From Lachnospiraceae bacterium (GTDB taxonomy: Bacteria > Bacillota > Clostridia > Lachnospirales > Lachnospiraceae): a DNA stretch of 62,545 nt. The notes below the pieces were generated by a model, which did no database searches, was not told the DNA's origin, and was given only the letters and a program-made list of their open reading frames with translations. The translations under genes were made by a program, and so were the position numbers. The stretch lies in assembly GCA_017439675.1 (NCBI GenBank), contig JAFSIQ010000007.1:84310-146854 (forward strand), given 5' to 3'. Below are positions 1-8,509 of the stretch, piece after piece (positions within the stretch are counted from its first letter, which is position 1; each line of letters starts with the position of its first letter).

Positions 1-2
1 AA

Positions 3-887
3 GGCGAGTTACCTAGTGGACAGGGATTAAAACCCGAGCTTGTTATGGGATATGCGGCAAGCAGTTGGTTTTATGAAAGCTCCTCCGGTGTGTTTCTTGG
101 AGAATTAGAGGAGGAGGATAGACCTTCCTTCGTCGGAGAACGTTTGGAAGTAGAATTGAACTCCTGGGGTGAAAATCCGACAAAACATCGTTTGGCTGTA
201 ACAGGTATGACAGCTAATGCATATGACATGGGTATTTATTGCGAAATGAACACCCTAAAGGCATTCTTAAAAAGAGTGAGTGAAGGCACTATTATCGGTC
301 AGCCAGTCAACCAGGATGGAGAGAACTATAAGGATTGGGTATACAGTAAGGCTTATGTAATCGTAGAGGATGCGGAATATGTAGAAGAGGTTATGGATAA
401 GATTAGTGAACGTGGTTTTCAAGCGTACAGCGAGAAGGAATACGCGGATTCCATGAACCGAATGCTTAAGATTGCACAGGTTGTGTTGGCAGGAATTGGT
501 ATGATTGCACTGTTGGTTGCGGTAATCGGTATCAGCAATACCATGATGACGGCAGTTTATGACAGAATCAAAGAAATCGGAATCCTTAAGGTGTTGGGCT
601 GTGACCCGGACGAGCTTCTCTATTTGTTTTTGTTAGAGTCAGGAATTCTAGGTGCTATTGGCGGTGTGATTGGAGTGGCTGTTTCCTATTTGATTACAGG
701 ACTAGGAGTGAATAAAATTGCTACAAAGGTGATGGAGCTAGAAGCAGGGGAGCAGCTTGCAGTGATTCCTTGGTGGTTAGCGGTGGTAGCTATTTTATTT
801 GCAATCTGCCTTGGAGTCATTGCAGGATATTTCCCTGCACGGTGGGCAGCAAAGCTCCGACCAATTGAGGCAGTGAATAAGCAATAA
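3..887 (+). CDS. ABC transporter permease, FtsX/MacB type (5'-truncated)
   Basis: This is the C-terminal part of an inner-membrane permease of the FtsX/MacB superfamily. The reading frame is open to the window edge, so the real start lies upstream; the ATG at 45 is internal. An extracytoplasmic region of about 150 residues is followed by a transmembrane helix, the short cytoplasmic stretch with 'DRIKEIGILKVLGC' typical of FtsX domains, then two more helices ending in 'ARWAAKLRPIEAVNKQ'. That ending (RPIEA) is characteristic of MacB-like permeases. It is followed at 985 by a second FtsX permease, so both probably belong to one exporter or peptide-sensing ABC system whose ATPase lies upstream. 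The substrate cannot be told. Confidence in family is high. Confidence 0.9.
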   Translation, partial: GELPSGQGLKPELVMGYAASSWFYESSSGVFLGELEEEDRPSFVGERLEVELNSWGENPTKHRLAVTGMTANAYDMGIYCEMNTLKAFLKRVSEGTIIGQPVNQDGENYKDWVYSKAYVIVEDAEYVEEVMDKISERGFQAYSEKEYADSMNRMLKIAQVVLAGIGMIALLVAVIGISNTMMTAVYDRIKEIGILKVLGCDPDELLYLFLLESGILGAIGGVIGVAVSYLITGLGVNKIATKVMELEAGEQLAVIPWWLAVVAILFAICLGVIAGYFPARWAAKLRPIEAVNKQ

Positions 888-984
888 ATGATACGGAAAG
901 CATTGGGAAGAAAAGATAGAGTTAAGCGGTATATGAGATACTGAAAAATAATGCAAATAACATGAAAAAAGGATAGGTGTGGAG

Positions 985-3279
985 ATGGAAAATTACAAAT
1001 CAATAGCACTTCGATATCTCAAATTGAATAAAAGAAGAAGTATGATAACTGTCCTTGGAGTAGCATTTACGGTTCTTGTTTTGTATATCCTTTTAAATGC
1101 AGGATTTAGTTATCTAGATGTGGAAAAAGAGAATGTTCTGAAAGAAAGTAACTATGAAATGGTTTTCTATACTGAAACCATGGAACAGATTAAGAGCATC
1201 AGCAATGATTCGGTGGTAAAAACAGCCTCTGTGGGTGGTTGGTATGTAGATAATCAGGAAAAGAGTTATGAACAGGCTTTGTTTGTGGTGGGGGACAGTC
1301 CGTACCACATGGACAAGAATTTTCAATATATAAGGGATACCTATGGAGTGGATGGCCAATTGAATCAGGATTTAGCGGCATTTTATCTACAAGGATATGA
1401 GGGCAATGACACATATGTATTGATTTTGGTGTTGCTGATGGTTTCCTTTCTTTTTGCTATATTTGGAGTGGGGGTCATCCGTAATTCCATACAGTTGTCC
1501 TTGTTTGAACAGATTAAGGATTACGGAAATTTGCGGTGTATCGGTGCAACCTGTGGACAGCTAAAAGCAGTTATCTATTTGCAAGGTGTTGTGTTAGAGG
1601 TGTTGGGCGTTCTTGTAGGGATTGGAATTGGACAATTAGGCATGTGGTTGGTTGGATTGTTCATTTCCTTTGAGATGAATTTTCATATACTTCCTGTATT
1701 TTTGATAATAATTGCTTATCTTGTAGACTTGTATTTTGCTATGGAAGAAAATTGTAAGCTAGTAACAGGAATGTCTCCGGTTAGTGCTCTTAAGGGTGAG
1801 TTTCGAATCCGTAAGGAGAAGATTAAACGAAGAAAAAGGAGCTTATATGGTAAGCTGTTTGGCTTAGAAGGGGATTATGCTTACAAAAATCTGATGCGTA
1901 GTCCGGGAAGATTTTACAAGAATGTGGGAGCTATGTTTTTGGGAATCGCAGCGTTGATTGCTTTTTTAGGAGTATCAAATTCGGTTGGGAAGTACTATGA
2001 CTTGATGGACCAAATGTATAAGTATTATCAAGTCTATTATTGTAACCCGCTTAGCCTTAATGAGACCATTGATGATGTACAAAAATCCATTCCGACTGTG
2101 GAATATTTTGAAAAAATTGGAGAGGTTAACGCTGTTCAATCGGCAAAGAAAATGTATCAGGCAGATGTTTTGGTGGCGGATACAGTGGATTTGCTCAGCC
2201 ATTATACAGATGAAAACTGGTTTTATGAAGATTCAAAGGATTATGAAAAACGACAGGAGGAGTATAAGCGAGCATCTCAATATCATCTGTCTGTTCTTAG
2301 GTGTTATGGCTATGATGAAGAGGATTATGCAAGGTATGAAACACAACTGATAGACGGAACATTAGAGGTAAGTGAGAATGGAATTGTATTAGTCAATGGA
2401 ACGACAGGTATGGTGGAAGACGAAGAGACTCTCGGTTATATATGGAAAGATTTTGCATATAGTGATTACAAGGTTGGTGACACTATCGATATTGTGGATA
2501 CTGGAAAGATGCGAAGCTTACTGATAGAACGTTTAGAGGAGGTTCCAGAAGGGGAGCAGTATATCTACCCTCAAATATTTGCAGAGTGCAAGGAGGAATT
2601 GTTGAAACAGGGGGCCTATAAAACCTATGTGGTAGAAGGGATTGTGAAAGATGACAGCAATATCATGACTTATGAAATGACGATATCTATTGTGCTTCCT
2701 CTTGAAAGATTCTATGCCTTTACGGATACGGACGAGAGCTGTGTAACAGGAATGCAATACCACATTGATGGTGATTTGTCAGAAAATGACATTTTACAGA
2801 TGCAAAATGTGGACAGTATGAAGAGCTATGATGAATCGGATTATACATATATGGTTGAAGGTGTTGGCGGGTTAAGACAAATGCTAAAGTATTTCTTCAT
2901 TTTCGCAGCATTTCTAGTGATTGTGACTACTGCAAACATTATCAATACCACTGCTAGCAATATTCATATGAGGCGCAAGGAGTTTGCGCAGCTAAGGGTG
3001 ATTGGAGTATCAGAGAACCGGTTGATGAAAATGGTGATTCTAGAGGGTGTTATTACCACAATAGTTGCAAATTTCTGGGGAATCTTGATTGGAAATTTGG
3101 TTAGTTATGTAGTCTTTTTATTTGTCAATATGGTTACTGGAATTGAGTATTCCGTTCCTTGGGCTGGAATGATAATCGGTTTGGCATTTTCCGTTGCAGT
3201 ATTTTGTGGTTCTGTATATGTGGGAATGAAGACAATGAAACAGAATATGGCAAGCGATTTGGCTGCCAGTGGGGAGTAA
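985..3279 (+). CDS. ABC transporter permease, FtsX type, large
   Basis: A 764-residue membrane protein with two FtsX-like units. There is an N-terminal helix, three helices around residues 145-255, a further helix near 310 that starts the second unit, a large extracytoplasmic region of about 300 residues, and a C-terminal FtsX domain with three helices. The signature 'RRKEFAQLRVIGVSENRL' near residue 670 is the usual cytoplasmic coupling loop. This layout resembles the large permease of BceAB-like or lantibiotic-type exporters. A GTG at 979 is an alternative start; ATG at 985 was chosen because GGATAGG lies 7 nt upstream. It follows another FtsX permease and precedes a LytTR two-component system, which fits a sensing/export function, but the substrate is unknown. 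Confidence 0.88.
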   Translation: MENYKSIALRYLKLNKRRSMITVLGVAFTVLVLYILLNAGFSYLDVEKENVLKESNYEMVFYTETMEQIKSISNDSVVKTASVGGWYVDNQEKSYEQALFVVGDSPYHMDKNFQYIRDTYGVDGQLNQDLAAFYLQGYEGNDTYVLILVLLMVSFLFAIFGVGVIRNSIQLSLFEQIKDYGNLRCIGATCGQLKAVIYLQGVVLEVLGVLVGIGIGQLGMWLVGLFISFEMNFHILPVFLIIIAYLVDLYFAMEENCKLVTGMSPVSALKGEFRIRKEKIKRRKRSLYGKLFGLEGDYAYKNLMRSPGRFYKNVGAMFLGIAALIAFLGVSNSVGKYYDLMDQMYKYYQVYYCNPLSLNETIDDVQKSIPTVEYFEKIGEVNAVQSAKKMYQADVLVADTVDLLSHYTDENWFYEDSKDYEKRQEEYKRASQYHLSVLRCYGYDEEDYARYETQLIDGTLEVSENGIVLVNGTTGMVEDEETLGYIWKDFAYSDYKVGDTIDIVDTGKMRSLLIERLEEVPEGEQYIYPQIFAECKEELLKQGAYKTYVVEGIVKDDSNIMTYEMTISIVLPLERFYAFTDTDESCVTGMQYHIDGDLSENDILQMQNVDSMKSYDESDYTYMVEGVGGLRQMLKYFFIFAAFLVIVTTANIINTTASNIHMRRKEFAQLRVIGVSENRLMKMVILEGVITTIVANFWGILIGNLVSYVVFLFVNMVTGIEYSVPWAGMIIGLAFSVAVFCGSVYVGMKTMKQNMASDLAASGE

Positions 3280-3283
3280 GATT

Positions 3284-3322
3284 AAGAAGGACTGAGAGTA
3301 ATCTTGGTCCTTCTTGACATTT
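3284..3322 (+). terminator. Rho-independent terminator after FtsX permease
   Basis: A 9-bp perfect stem (AAGAAGGAC / GTCCTTCTT) with a 14-nt loop is followed by a T-rich stretch. The end of the stem overlaps the -35 of the next promoter. Confidence 0.7.
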
Positions 3323-3342
3323 TTGACATGTGTTGTCAAAAT
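3314..3342 (+). promoter_or_regulatory. Promoter with palindromic operator for the LytTR system
   Basis: TTGACA at 3314 is followed 17 nt later by CAAAAT at 3337 as a possible -10. Between and over the -10 lies a perfect 8-bp inverted repeat, TTTTGACA-tgtgt-TGTCAAAA (3321-3341). The palindrome could be a repressor site that blocks RNA polymerase. Promoter calls are by eye only. Confidence 0.5.
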
Positions 3343-3422
3343 AGAGAGATGTATTGTGATTAAACATGCGATTGCTCAGTGTTATGTAAACTAGAGGCTG
3401 ATAAGGGAAGAGAGGATTACAA

Positions 3423-4142
3423 ATGATACGTATTGCTATTTGTGATGATGAAAATCAATATGTAGAAAATCATACAAAAGTAGTGGAACAGGTATTACAG
3501 CAATGTGGTAGCGTTGGAGAGATATCCCAATATACGCACAGTGATAATCTGTTATATGATATTACAGAGGATCAATTTTTCTATGACCTTATATTGCTGG
3601 ATGTGGAAATGCCGGAATACAGTGGAATGGAACTGGCGGAAAAAATCAAACCACATTTACCAAATGTGAAAATTATATTTATCACATCTCATATTGAATA
3701 TGCCATTGATGCATTTGAATTATCAATTTTTCGATATGTGCCAAAAAATGATATGAAAAAGCGTTTGCCTGCGGCAATTCGCGATGCAGTTAAACTCATT
3801 GAATTGGAGAGTGGTAAGGTCTATACCATTCAGACCAATACGAGGTTGGAAAAGATACCATATAAAGAAATATATTACATCGAGAGAGATGGAAAGAATG
3901 CAAGGCTCATAACGGAATTAGGTGAATCCAAGGTTCGCAAGAGTTTACAGCAGGTTTTTGAGGAACTGGATTCTGAAGAATTCATTTTTGTGGAACGTGG
4001 ATGTATTGTGAATATGATTCATATTGTGCAGATTAAGGAAGGAATGGCAGTATTAAAAAATGGAGAAAGCTGTGTGATAAGTCGTTCTCATTTACAGCCT
4101 GTAAAAGAGCAGATTAATGCATATTGGGGGGCACATATATGA
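3423..4142 (+). CDS. LytTR-family response regulator
   Basis: A 239-residue response regulator of the AgrA/ComE class. The receiver domain (residues 1-120) has the acidic pair in 'IAICDDE', the phosphoacceptor Asp near residue 60 in 'LILLDVEMPE', the T in 'IIFITSH' and a conserved K. A LytTR DNA-binding domain (about 135-237) has 'IYYIERDGKNARLI' and the terminal 'ISRSHLQPVKEQ'. The stop overlaps the kinase start (ATGA), so the two are translationally coupled. LytTR proteins bind pairs of direct repeats; a candidate pair lies at 5573-5599 before the next operon. Likely a quorum or antimicrobial-peptide response regulator. Confidence 0.93.
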   Translation: MIRIAICDDENQYVENHTKVVEQVLQQCGSVGEISQYTHSDNLLYDITEDQFFYDLILLDVEMPEYSGMELAEKIKPHLPNVKIIFITSHIEYAIDAFELSIFRYVPKNDMKKRLPAAIRDAVKLIELESGKVYTIQTNTRLEKIPYKEIYYIERDGKNARLITELGESKVRKSLQQVFEELDSEEFIFVERGCIVNMIHIVQIKEGMAVLKNGESCVISRSHLQPVKEQINAYWGAHI

Positions 4143-5440
4143 CAGAGTATATCGTTTTTGCATCTATATTATTATCAAGTATCGTACATGTGTTACTCGG
4201 CATGTTAGTGCTAGCCCGTTTTTACCGAACAGGGCAACTTTCCAATAAGAAGATGGCAGTTGCCAGTATTTGCGGAGGTTTGGTAGCAGTTGTTATATAT
4301 ATATGTCCATTATCCCAATTGCAGATGGTATATCTAGAAATTCTATTGTTGATGATTTTGGCAAAGGTACTTTTGCGGATTGAAATGCGGAACAGTCTCT
4401 TGGTTGTTATGTTATATGAGATTGCTATTTGGCTGGGTGTATTTATCGTAAGTGCAGCGAGTAGTGTGTGGTGGAAATCCGAATCATTTATGAATACAGC
4501 ACATTTGTATGGGCAGCTACCGATTTGGATTGTACATATATTGTGTGTAATTATTTTAACATATGTGATAAAAAATGAGGATATAGGCGCCAAAGAAGTA
4601 TTTCGAATTACCTCAGTGATAGCAATCATTGAAATGTTTGCCGCAGTTACAATCTCCGGTATGGAGATTTCGTATATCCCCACAGATACCGTTTATATGT
4701 GGTTGATATTTTCTATGGTCCTATTGATGAATGTTCTGTTTTTGTATATTCTTCACCAGAGAAGGATGGAACAGGAAGTAGTAAAACTGAAACAGGAACA
4801 AGCCGAGCTTCTAGAAAAAGATTACAAGACACTGAATCAGGCTTATGAAATCAATGCCAAGCTGTTTCACGATTTCCATAATCATATTGGTGCCTTGCAA
4901 CAAATGCTTGCCCATGAAAAATATGTGGAAGCTGCCGATTATCTGGATGCACTGCAAGAGCCAGTAAAGGAAATGACGGATACGGTATGGACTGGGGATG
5001 ATACGGTGGATTATCTGATTAACAGCAAGATGACAGCTGCATCTGCGTGTGGTATTACATTCCATGTGGAGGTGGAATTTCCACGGAATACCAATATTCA
5101 AGGAGTAGATATATGTGCCATTATTGGCAACTTGATTGATAATGCATTAGATGCTACAAAGCAAAATGAAAATCAAGAGGATAGGAAAATTTCATTGACA
5201 ATACGCCGCATTCATCAAATGCTTGTAATCAAAGTGGAAAATCCCTATACAGTCCCAGTAGAACAAAAGGAAACCGGAGAGCTACAGACGACGAAAAAGC
5301 AAGACGGTTTGCATGGCTGGGGGCTTAAGAGTGCGCAGACGGCTGCCGAGAAGTATGATGGAATGGTACGAACGACTTGTGAAGACAATATATTTCGAGC
5401 GGTTGCAACATTATCCTACGAAGGCGTTTACAGAGAATAG
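4139..5440 (+). CDS. GHKL-domain sensor histidine kinase (AgrC-like)
   Basis: A 433-residue sensor kinase. The N-terminal half has about six transmembrane helices without an obvious periplasmic domain. It is followed by a short coiled coil (about 205-235), the phosphoacceptor His near residue 244 in 'LFHDFHNHIGAL', the N box 'GNLIDNALDAT' near 331, and a C-terminal GHKL ATPase with 'GWGLKSAQTAAEKY'. This is the HPK10 (AgrC) plan. The start is the ATG at 4139, inside the stop of the response regulator and 7 nt after a run of six G; an in-frame start at 4124 is less likely. It forms a two-component pair with the upstream LytTR regulator. The signal is probably a peptide but is unknown. Confidence 0.92.
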   Translation: MTEYIVFASILLSSIVHVLLGMLVLARFYRTGQLSNKKMAVASICGGLVAVVIYICPLSQLQMVYLEILLLMILAKVLLRIEMRNSLLVVMLYEIAIWLGVFIVSAASSVWWKSESFMNTAHLYGQLPIWIVHILCVIILTYVIKNEDIGAKEVFRITSVIAIIEMFAAVTISGMEISYIPTDTVYMWLIFSMVLLMNVLFLYILHQRRMEQEVVKLKQEQAELLEKDYKTLNQAYEINAKLFHDFHNHIGALQQMLAHEKYVEAADYLDALQEPVKEMTDTVWTGDDTVDYLINSKMTAASACGITFHVEVEFPRNTNIQGVDICAIIGNLIDNALDATKQNENQEDRKISLTIRRIHQMLVIKVENPYTVPVEQKETGELQTTKKQDGLHGWGLKSAQTAAEKYDGMVRTTCEDNIFRAVATLSYEGVYRE

Positions 5441-5453
5441 AATATGGTGATGA

Positions 5454-5502
5454 AAAAGAACATACCTGATGTTGGGTTACATAAGTTGGGTGTGTTCTTT
5501 TA
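5454..5502 (+). terminator. Rho-independent terminator after sensor kinase
   Basis: AAAGAACATACC pairs with GGGTGTGTTCTTT, followed by TTTT. It ends the LytTR/GHKL operon. Confidence 0.65.
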
Positions 5503-5572
5503 TTGTTATAGAAAATTCTGCTGGGGTGGGAAAGCGACGCAAGTGACTCTTTGTTCTCGTATCAACAATTCG

Positions 5573-5631
5573 CGGACAAAAGATGACCATTTACGGACAT
5601 TTCATGAAATATAGGAAAAATGCAGTATGAT
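5573..5631 (+). promoter_or_regulatory. Promoter with direct repeats, candidate LytTR target
   Basis: The two repeats CGGACAAAAGATG (5573) and CGGACATTTCATG (5594) start exactly 21 bp apart, two helical turns, which is the usual spacing of LytTR binding sites. A -10-like TATGAT at 5626 has no good -35, as expected for an activator-dependent promoter. The transcript would have a leader of about 110 nt that carries a TTCGTG/CACGAA hairpin and the 15-nt palindrome GACTTGTAACAAGTC at 5708-5722. The rest of the 5441-5748 gap holds only the terminator above. Confidence 0.5.
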
Positions 5632-5748
5632 ACATACATAGCAAACAAGAAAGTATACAGATTCGTGGTGTCTTATGTCGGCATGGTTTACACGAACCTG
5701 GTAAGAAGACTTGTAACAAGTCATAAAAAGGATTAGGAGGAATGTGTT

Positions 5749-5913
5749 ATGTATCGCATGTATTTACGTTTAGTATTAGGTTTGATTTGGATGGGAGTAG
5801 CAATTATTGGACTTGTATCCGGTAATATGGGAATGGCTGGTTTATTTGTGGTTGTTGGTATTGCCTATCTTTCATCTGGCGTTTCTATGTGGAAGAAAAC
5901 AAAAGAAAATTAA
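5749..5913 (+). CDS. Small membrane protein, 54 residues, two helices
   Basis: An unrecognised short protein starting MYRMYLRLVLGL and ending in 'WKKTKEN'. It has two hydrophobic segments (about 6-24 and 27-46) separated by 'GNMGMAG'. The start is strongly supported by AGGAGG 6 nt upstream. It is the first gene after the candidate LytTR-regulated promoter and lies 18 nt before the ABC ATPase, so it is cotranscribed with the transporter. It could be a small transporter subunit or a regulator of it. It has no cysteines or Gly-Gly leader, so it does not look like a bacteriocin precursor. Confidence 0.75.
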   Translation: MYRMYLRLVLGLIWMGVAIIGLVSGNMGMAGLFVVVGIAYLSSGVSMWKKTKEN

Positions 5914-5931
5914 GCAAGGAGAACTGAGAGA

Positions 5932-6651
5932 GTGGAACATACATTATTATCGGTACAGCATTTGAATGCGTGGTATCAAAAAGATAAAAGGATATTAAAG
6001 GATTTATCCTTTGGCTTACAGGAGCATGAGGTGGTAGGGCTGATTGGTCTAAATGGCGCTGGAAAGACAACGCTTTTAAAATGGCTGTCAGGTTTGCTGG
6101 ATAGCTATGAAGTGGAGGCTATTTCTTTACAAGGATGCGCAGTTGGTTTAAAAAAGAATGCTTTTAAGAAAGAGCGTTATACTGTGTTTTCGGATGATCA
6201 AGCATTTGGGTACTTTACCTTTGAAGAATATCTATCTTATGTCTTTGATTCTTACGGAAAGAAAAAGGTGGATGTGGAGTCTTTGGTACAGGGATTTCAT
6301 TTTGAAGAATACAGAAATGTATTGATTAAGGATTTGTCCTTGGGAAATAAAAAGAAAGTCTTTTTAATAACAGCCTTTGCATTAAAACCAGAATTACTAT
6401 TATTAGATGAGCCAGTGAATGGATTGGATTTTCAGAGCACGGAATTTTTGTATCAGTTGATTTCAGAGTATAGAGCATACGGAACGGTATTGTTTTCGTC
6501 TCATATTCTAGAAAGCATTACGCTGACATCGGACAGGGTGCTTGTTTTGCAGGAAGGAAGCATTAGCAAGACCTTTGAACAGGATGAGATAGATGCAGTG
6601 AAGATTAGGGAGGTATTGAAGGTTGAGGAGCTTCATGAGAGTGTTCAGTAA
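5932..6651 (+). CDS. ABC transporter ATP-binding protein
   Basis: A 239-residue ATPase with Walker A 'GLNGAGKTT' (about 42-50), signature-like 'LSLGNKKKV' in place of LSGGQ, Walker B 'LLLLDEPVNGLD', and an H-loop 'SSHILES'. It starts with GTG after AAGGAGAA. Its partner permease (6635) overlaps its 3' end, and a small membrane protein precedes it. The divergent signature motif is common in two-gene ABC exporters of the CcmA/NatA type. It probably exports, or protects against, a hydrophobic or peptide compound sensed by the upstream two-component system. Confidence 0.9.
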   Translation: MEHTLLSVQHLNAWYQKDKRILKDLSFGLQEHEVVGLIGLNGAGKTTLLKWLSGLLDSYEVEAISLQGCAVGLKKNAFKKERYTVFSDDQAFGYFTFEEYLSYVFDSYGKKKVDVESLVQGFHFEEYRNVLIKDLSLGNKKKVFLITAFALKPELLLLDEPVNGLDFQSTEFLYQLISEYRAYGTVLFSSHILESITLTSDRVLVLQEGSISKTFEQDEIDAVKIREVLKVEELHESVQ

Positions 6652-7765
6652 AAAAATGCTTGGAGCAAACTACGAAAAGGCGAGAAAGAATATACTTGTT
6701 TGTCTGTTCGTGTTTTGTAGTTTGAAAATGGCAGAATTTCATATTGTGATTGCGCCATTTGTGTTATATCTCATGTCATCTATGGTGACAGCGGGTGCAG
6801 CTTGGCAGGCATTTTCATCTACGAGCAACATGGAGGAAATGAGACATGTGTTGATGTTACCTACTTGTAATAGGAAGCTTTCCTTAAGTTATATAGTGTC
6901 GGTTGGAATCTATGCCATTGTAACAGTCAGTGGTCCTTTATTAGCTGTGGTATTTGCTGTTGCCGATTGTAGAGGGATGGAAATTGTGACGAGTCTGTTC
7001 TGTGTTATCAATGCGGTGTTTATGAGTGCGTGCATTTACGTCTATAGAAAGTACAGGTGGCTTGGCGTTCTATGGATTGGTCTGTTGCTTATAGTTATCT
7101 ATATTGGAAACCAATGGAATATGTTTTGGTTGGTTGTCTTGGTCAATGCTGTGGTATCTGTAGGTTTGTTGTTCGTTGTAAATGCCTATGATTTCATAGA
7201 AAAAGGGAACGAAAAAAGTGGTGTTCGTCATGGTGGAAATCGCCACTCTGTTTGTCGATATATTTTGCGTTATCTGACGTCACATAAAAACTATATAGCG
7301 AACACCTTTGCTATGTGGGGAGTGGCAGTGTTATTGCCAATGCTTTTAGGTGAATTGGGTAGTACCTTTGTATTGCCAATCGGATTTGCAATTTTAACAC
7401 TGAATACACCGATATGTATTTTACTTTCCTGTGATCCTTCTCTGGAACAGGCTGTGCGCAGTATGCCGGGACAAATGAGAAGATTTATTTTTCCATACGG
7501 TTTCTTTATATTTATCTGTAACAGTATAGCAGATTTGTTTTTTTTAATAAGCTGGCGCGTGCAGATTGGTGATGTGTCACCGTTACTTGCGGGAATTGCA
7601 TTTGGTTTTGCTCTGCTTAGTGCCATTGGCTCTGTGTTGTTAGAGTGGTTTTGTCCGCTTAGAAATTGGAAAATTGAAAGTGATTTGTGGCATCATCCAA
7701 GAAAATATGTGGTGCCAGGAATTATGATGCTATTAGCAGGTGTTGTGGGAGTGTTGCTTTGTTAA
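6635..7765 (+). CDS. ABC transporter membrane subunit (ABC-2-like)
   Basis: A 376-residue polytopic protein with about ten predicted hydrophobic segments and no recognisable soluble domain. Translation probably starts at ATG 6635, preceded by GAGGAG at 6625, with the start inside the ATPase gene. A TTG at 6623 is possible but lacks a site at the right distance. The overlap shows it is the transmembrane partner of the preceding ATPase. The 3' end forms the first arm of a terminator. No substrate can be assigned. Confidence 0.8.
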   Translation: MRVFSKKMLGANYEKARKNILVCLFVFCSLKMAEFHIVIAPFVLYLMSSMVTAGAAWQAFSSTSNMEEMRHVLMLPTCNRKLSLSYIVSVGIYAIVTVSGPLLAVVFAVADCRGMEIVTSLFCVINAVFMSACIYVYRKYRWLGVLWIGLLLIVIYIGNQWNMFWLVVLVNAVVSVGLLFVVNAYDFIEKGNEKSGVRHGGNRHSVCRYILRYLTSHKNYIANTFAMWGVAVLLPMLLGELGSTFVLPIGFAILTLNTPICILLSCDPSLEQAVRSMPGQMRRFIFPYGFFIFICNSIADLFFLISWRVQIGDVSPLLAGIAFGFALLSAIGSVLLEWFCPLRNWKIESDLWHHPRKYVVPGIMMLLAGVVGVLLC

Positions 7766-7783
7766 GCAGCACTCCTTTTTTCT
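7748..7783 (+). terminator. Rho-independent terminator overlapping permease stop
   Basis: GGAGTGTTGCT (7748) pairs with AGCAGCACTCC (7765) with one G-T wobble, followed by six T. The 5' arm lies inside the last codons of the permease. Confidence 0.8.
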
Positions 7784-7811
7784 TGACAGTTTTTGTGAAA
7801 GTTGTCACAAT
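7783..7811 (+). promoter_or_regulatory. Promoter with internal palindrome
   Basis: TTGACA (7783), a 17-nt spacer, then CACAAT (7806). The spacer and -10 contain TTGTGA-N6-TCACAA (7793-7810). The arrangement, and the sequence GTTGTCAxAATAxAG, resemble the promoter at 3314. Confidence 0.45.
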
Positions 7812-7835
7812 AAAGTGGCATTGGTAATTATTCCA

Positions 7836-7958
7836 ATGTTGCTATTTTTGCTTAGTGGAAGTACATTAAGACATATGCTGTTAATTATAATAGCGATTAT
7901 TTTCGGGGTAGGACATATCTATGTAACCTATGTAAATGCAAAATTGAGTGAAGAGTAA
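7836..7958 (+). CDS. Possible small two-helix membrane protein
   Basis: An open frame encoding about 40 residues, two hydrophobic stretches split by 'GSTLRH' and ending 'NAKLSEE'. The frame is open further upstream, with a TTG at 7821, but no convincing ribosome binding site is seen for any start. It could be a real small membrane protein or a decayed gene end between the permease and the next gene. The hydrophobicity pattern and charged tail favour coding. No family was recognised. Confidence 0.35.
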   Translation: MLLFLLSGSTLRHMLLIIIAIIFGVGHIYVTYVNAKLSEE

Positions 7959-8001
7959 TGATTGATTTAAGGTTCGATACAGATGAAAGGGAGAGAAACG
8001 T

Positions 8002-8415
8002 ATGAAGACAAGAGTGGAAGAAACGATAACAAGACACAGCAAGGGTTATAATTGCGCTCAGGCGGTTGCCTGTACATATTGTGACTTGGTGGGAGTAGAT
8101 GAGGAAACTATGTTTAAAATGACAGAAGCCTTGGGTTTAGGTATGGGCGGTATGCAGGGAACCTGTGGTGCTGTGACGGGAGCCTGTGTGTTAGCTGGAA
8201 TGAAGGCGAGCACTGGTAATTTGGAGCAACCGAATAGCAAGATGAAGTCTTATCAATTGGCACGCGAGATTACCAATCAGTTTCAGGAACAGAATGGTTC
8301 TTTGATTTGCAAGGAATTGAAAGGTGTAGATACAGGAAAGGTATTGCGTCCATGTCAAGAATGTATTAGAGATGCAGCGGGACTTGTGGAGCAAGTCTTG
8401 TTTGCTGAAGAATAG
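8002..8415 (+). CDS. C_GCAxxG_C_C family redox-active protein
   Basis: A 137-residue protein with the family pattern: 'YNCAQAV' at about 16-22, then a glycine-rich 'MGGMQGTCGAVTGA' near 50, a cysteine in 'SLICKEL' and a final 'CQECIRD' near 117. The family (PF09719) is proposed to be redox-active through conserved cysteines; no substrate is known. It starts at ATG 8002 after AAGGGAGAG. It lies alone between the ABC operon and an AraC regulator, probably transcribed from the promoter at 7783. Function beyond the family label cannot be given. Confidence 0.88.
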   Translation: MKTRVEETITRHSKGYNCAQAVACTYCDLVGVDEETMFKMTEALGLGMGGMQGTCGAVTGACVLAGMKASTGNLEQPNSKMKSYQLAREITNQFQEQNGSLICKELKGVDTGKVLRPCQECIRDAAGLVEQVLFAEE

Positions 8416-8430
8416 TCAGGCAAGAATTTG

Positions 8431-8489
8431 GGACAAACAAAACCACAAATGGACAAGAAGATCATGATTGAATCCACTATACTCATGTC
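8431..8489 (+). promoter_or_regulatory. Candidate promoter of the AraC-type gene with GGACAA repeats
   Basis: GGACAA occurs at 8431 and 8451, 20 bp apart, followed by a -10-like TATACT about 27 nt after the second copy. The layout is similar to the CGGACA repeats at 5573, so a shared regulator is possible. Confidence 0.35.
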
Positions 8490-8509
8490 ATGAGGAAGGA
8501 GGAACGAAG

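Noticed and set aside
5749-5913. Bacteriocin or autoinducer precursor for the AgrC-like kinase
   Set aside because: The peptide has two transmembrane helices, no cysteine, no double-glycine leader and no maturation enzyme nearby.
7821-7835. Longer start for the small 7836 frame
   Set aside because: TTG 7821 and earlier codons lack a ribosome binding site and would run into the promoter region; kept only as an uncertainty.
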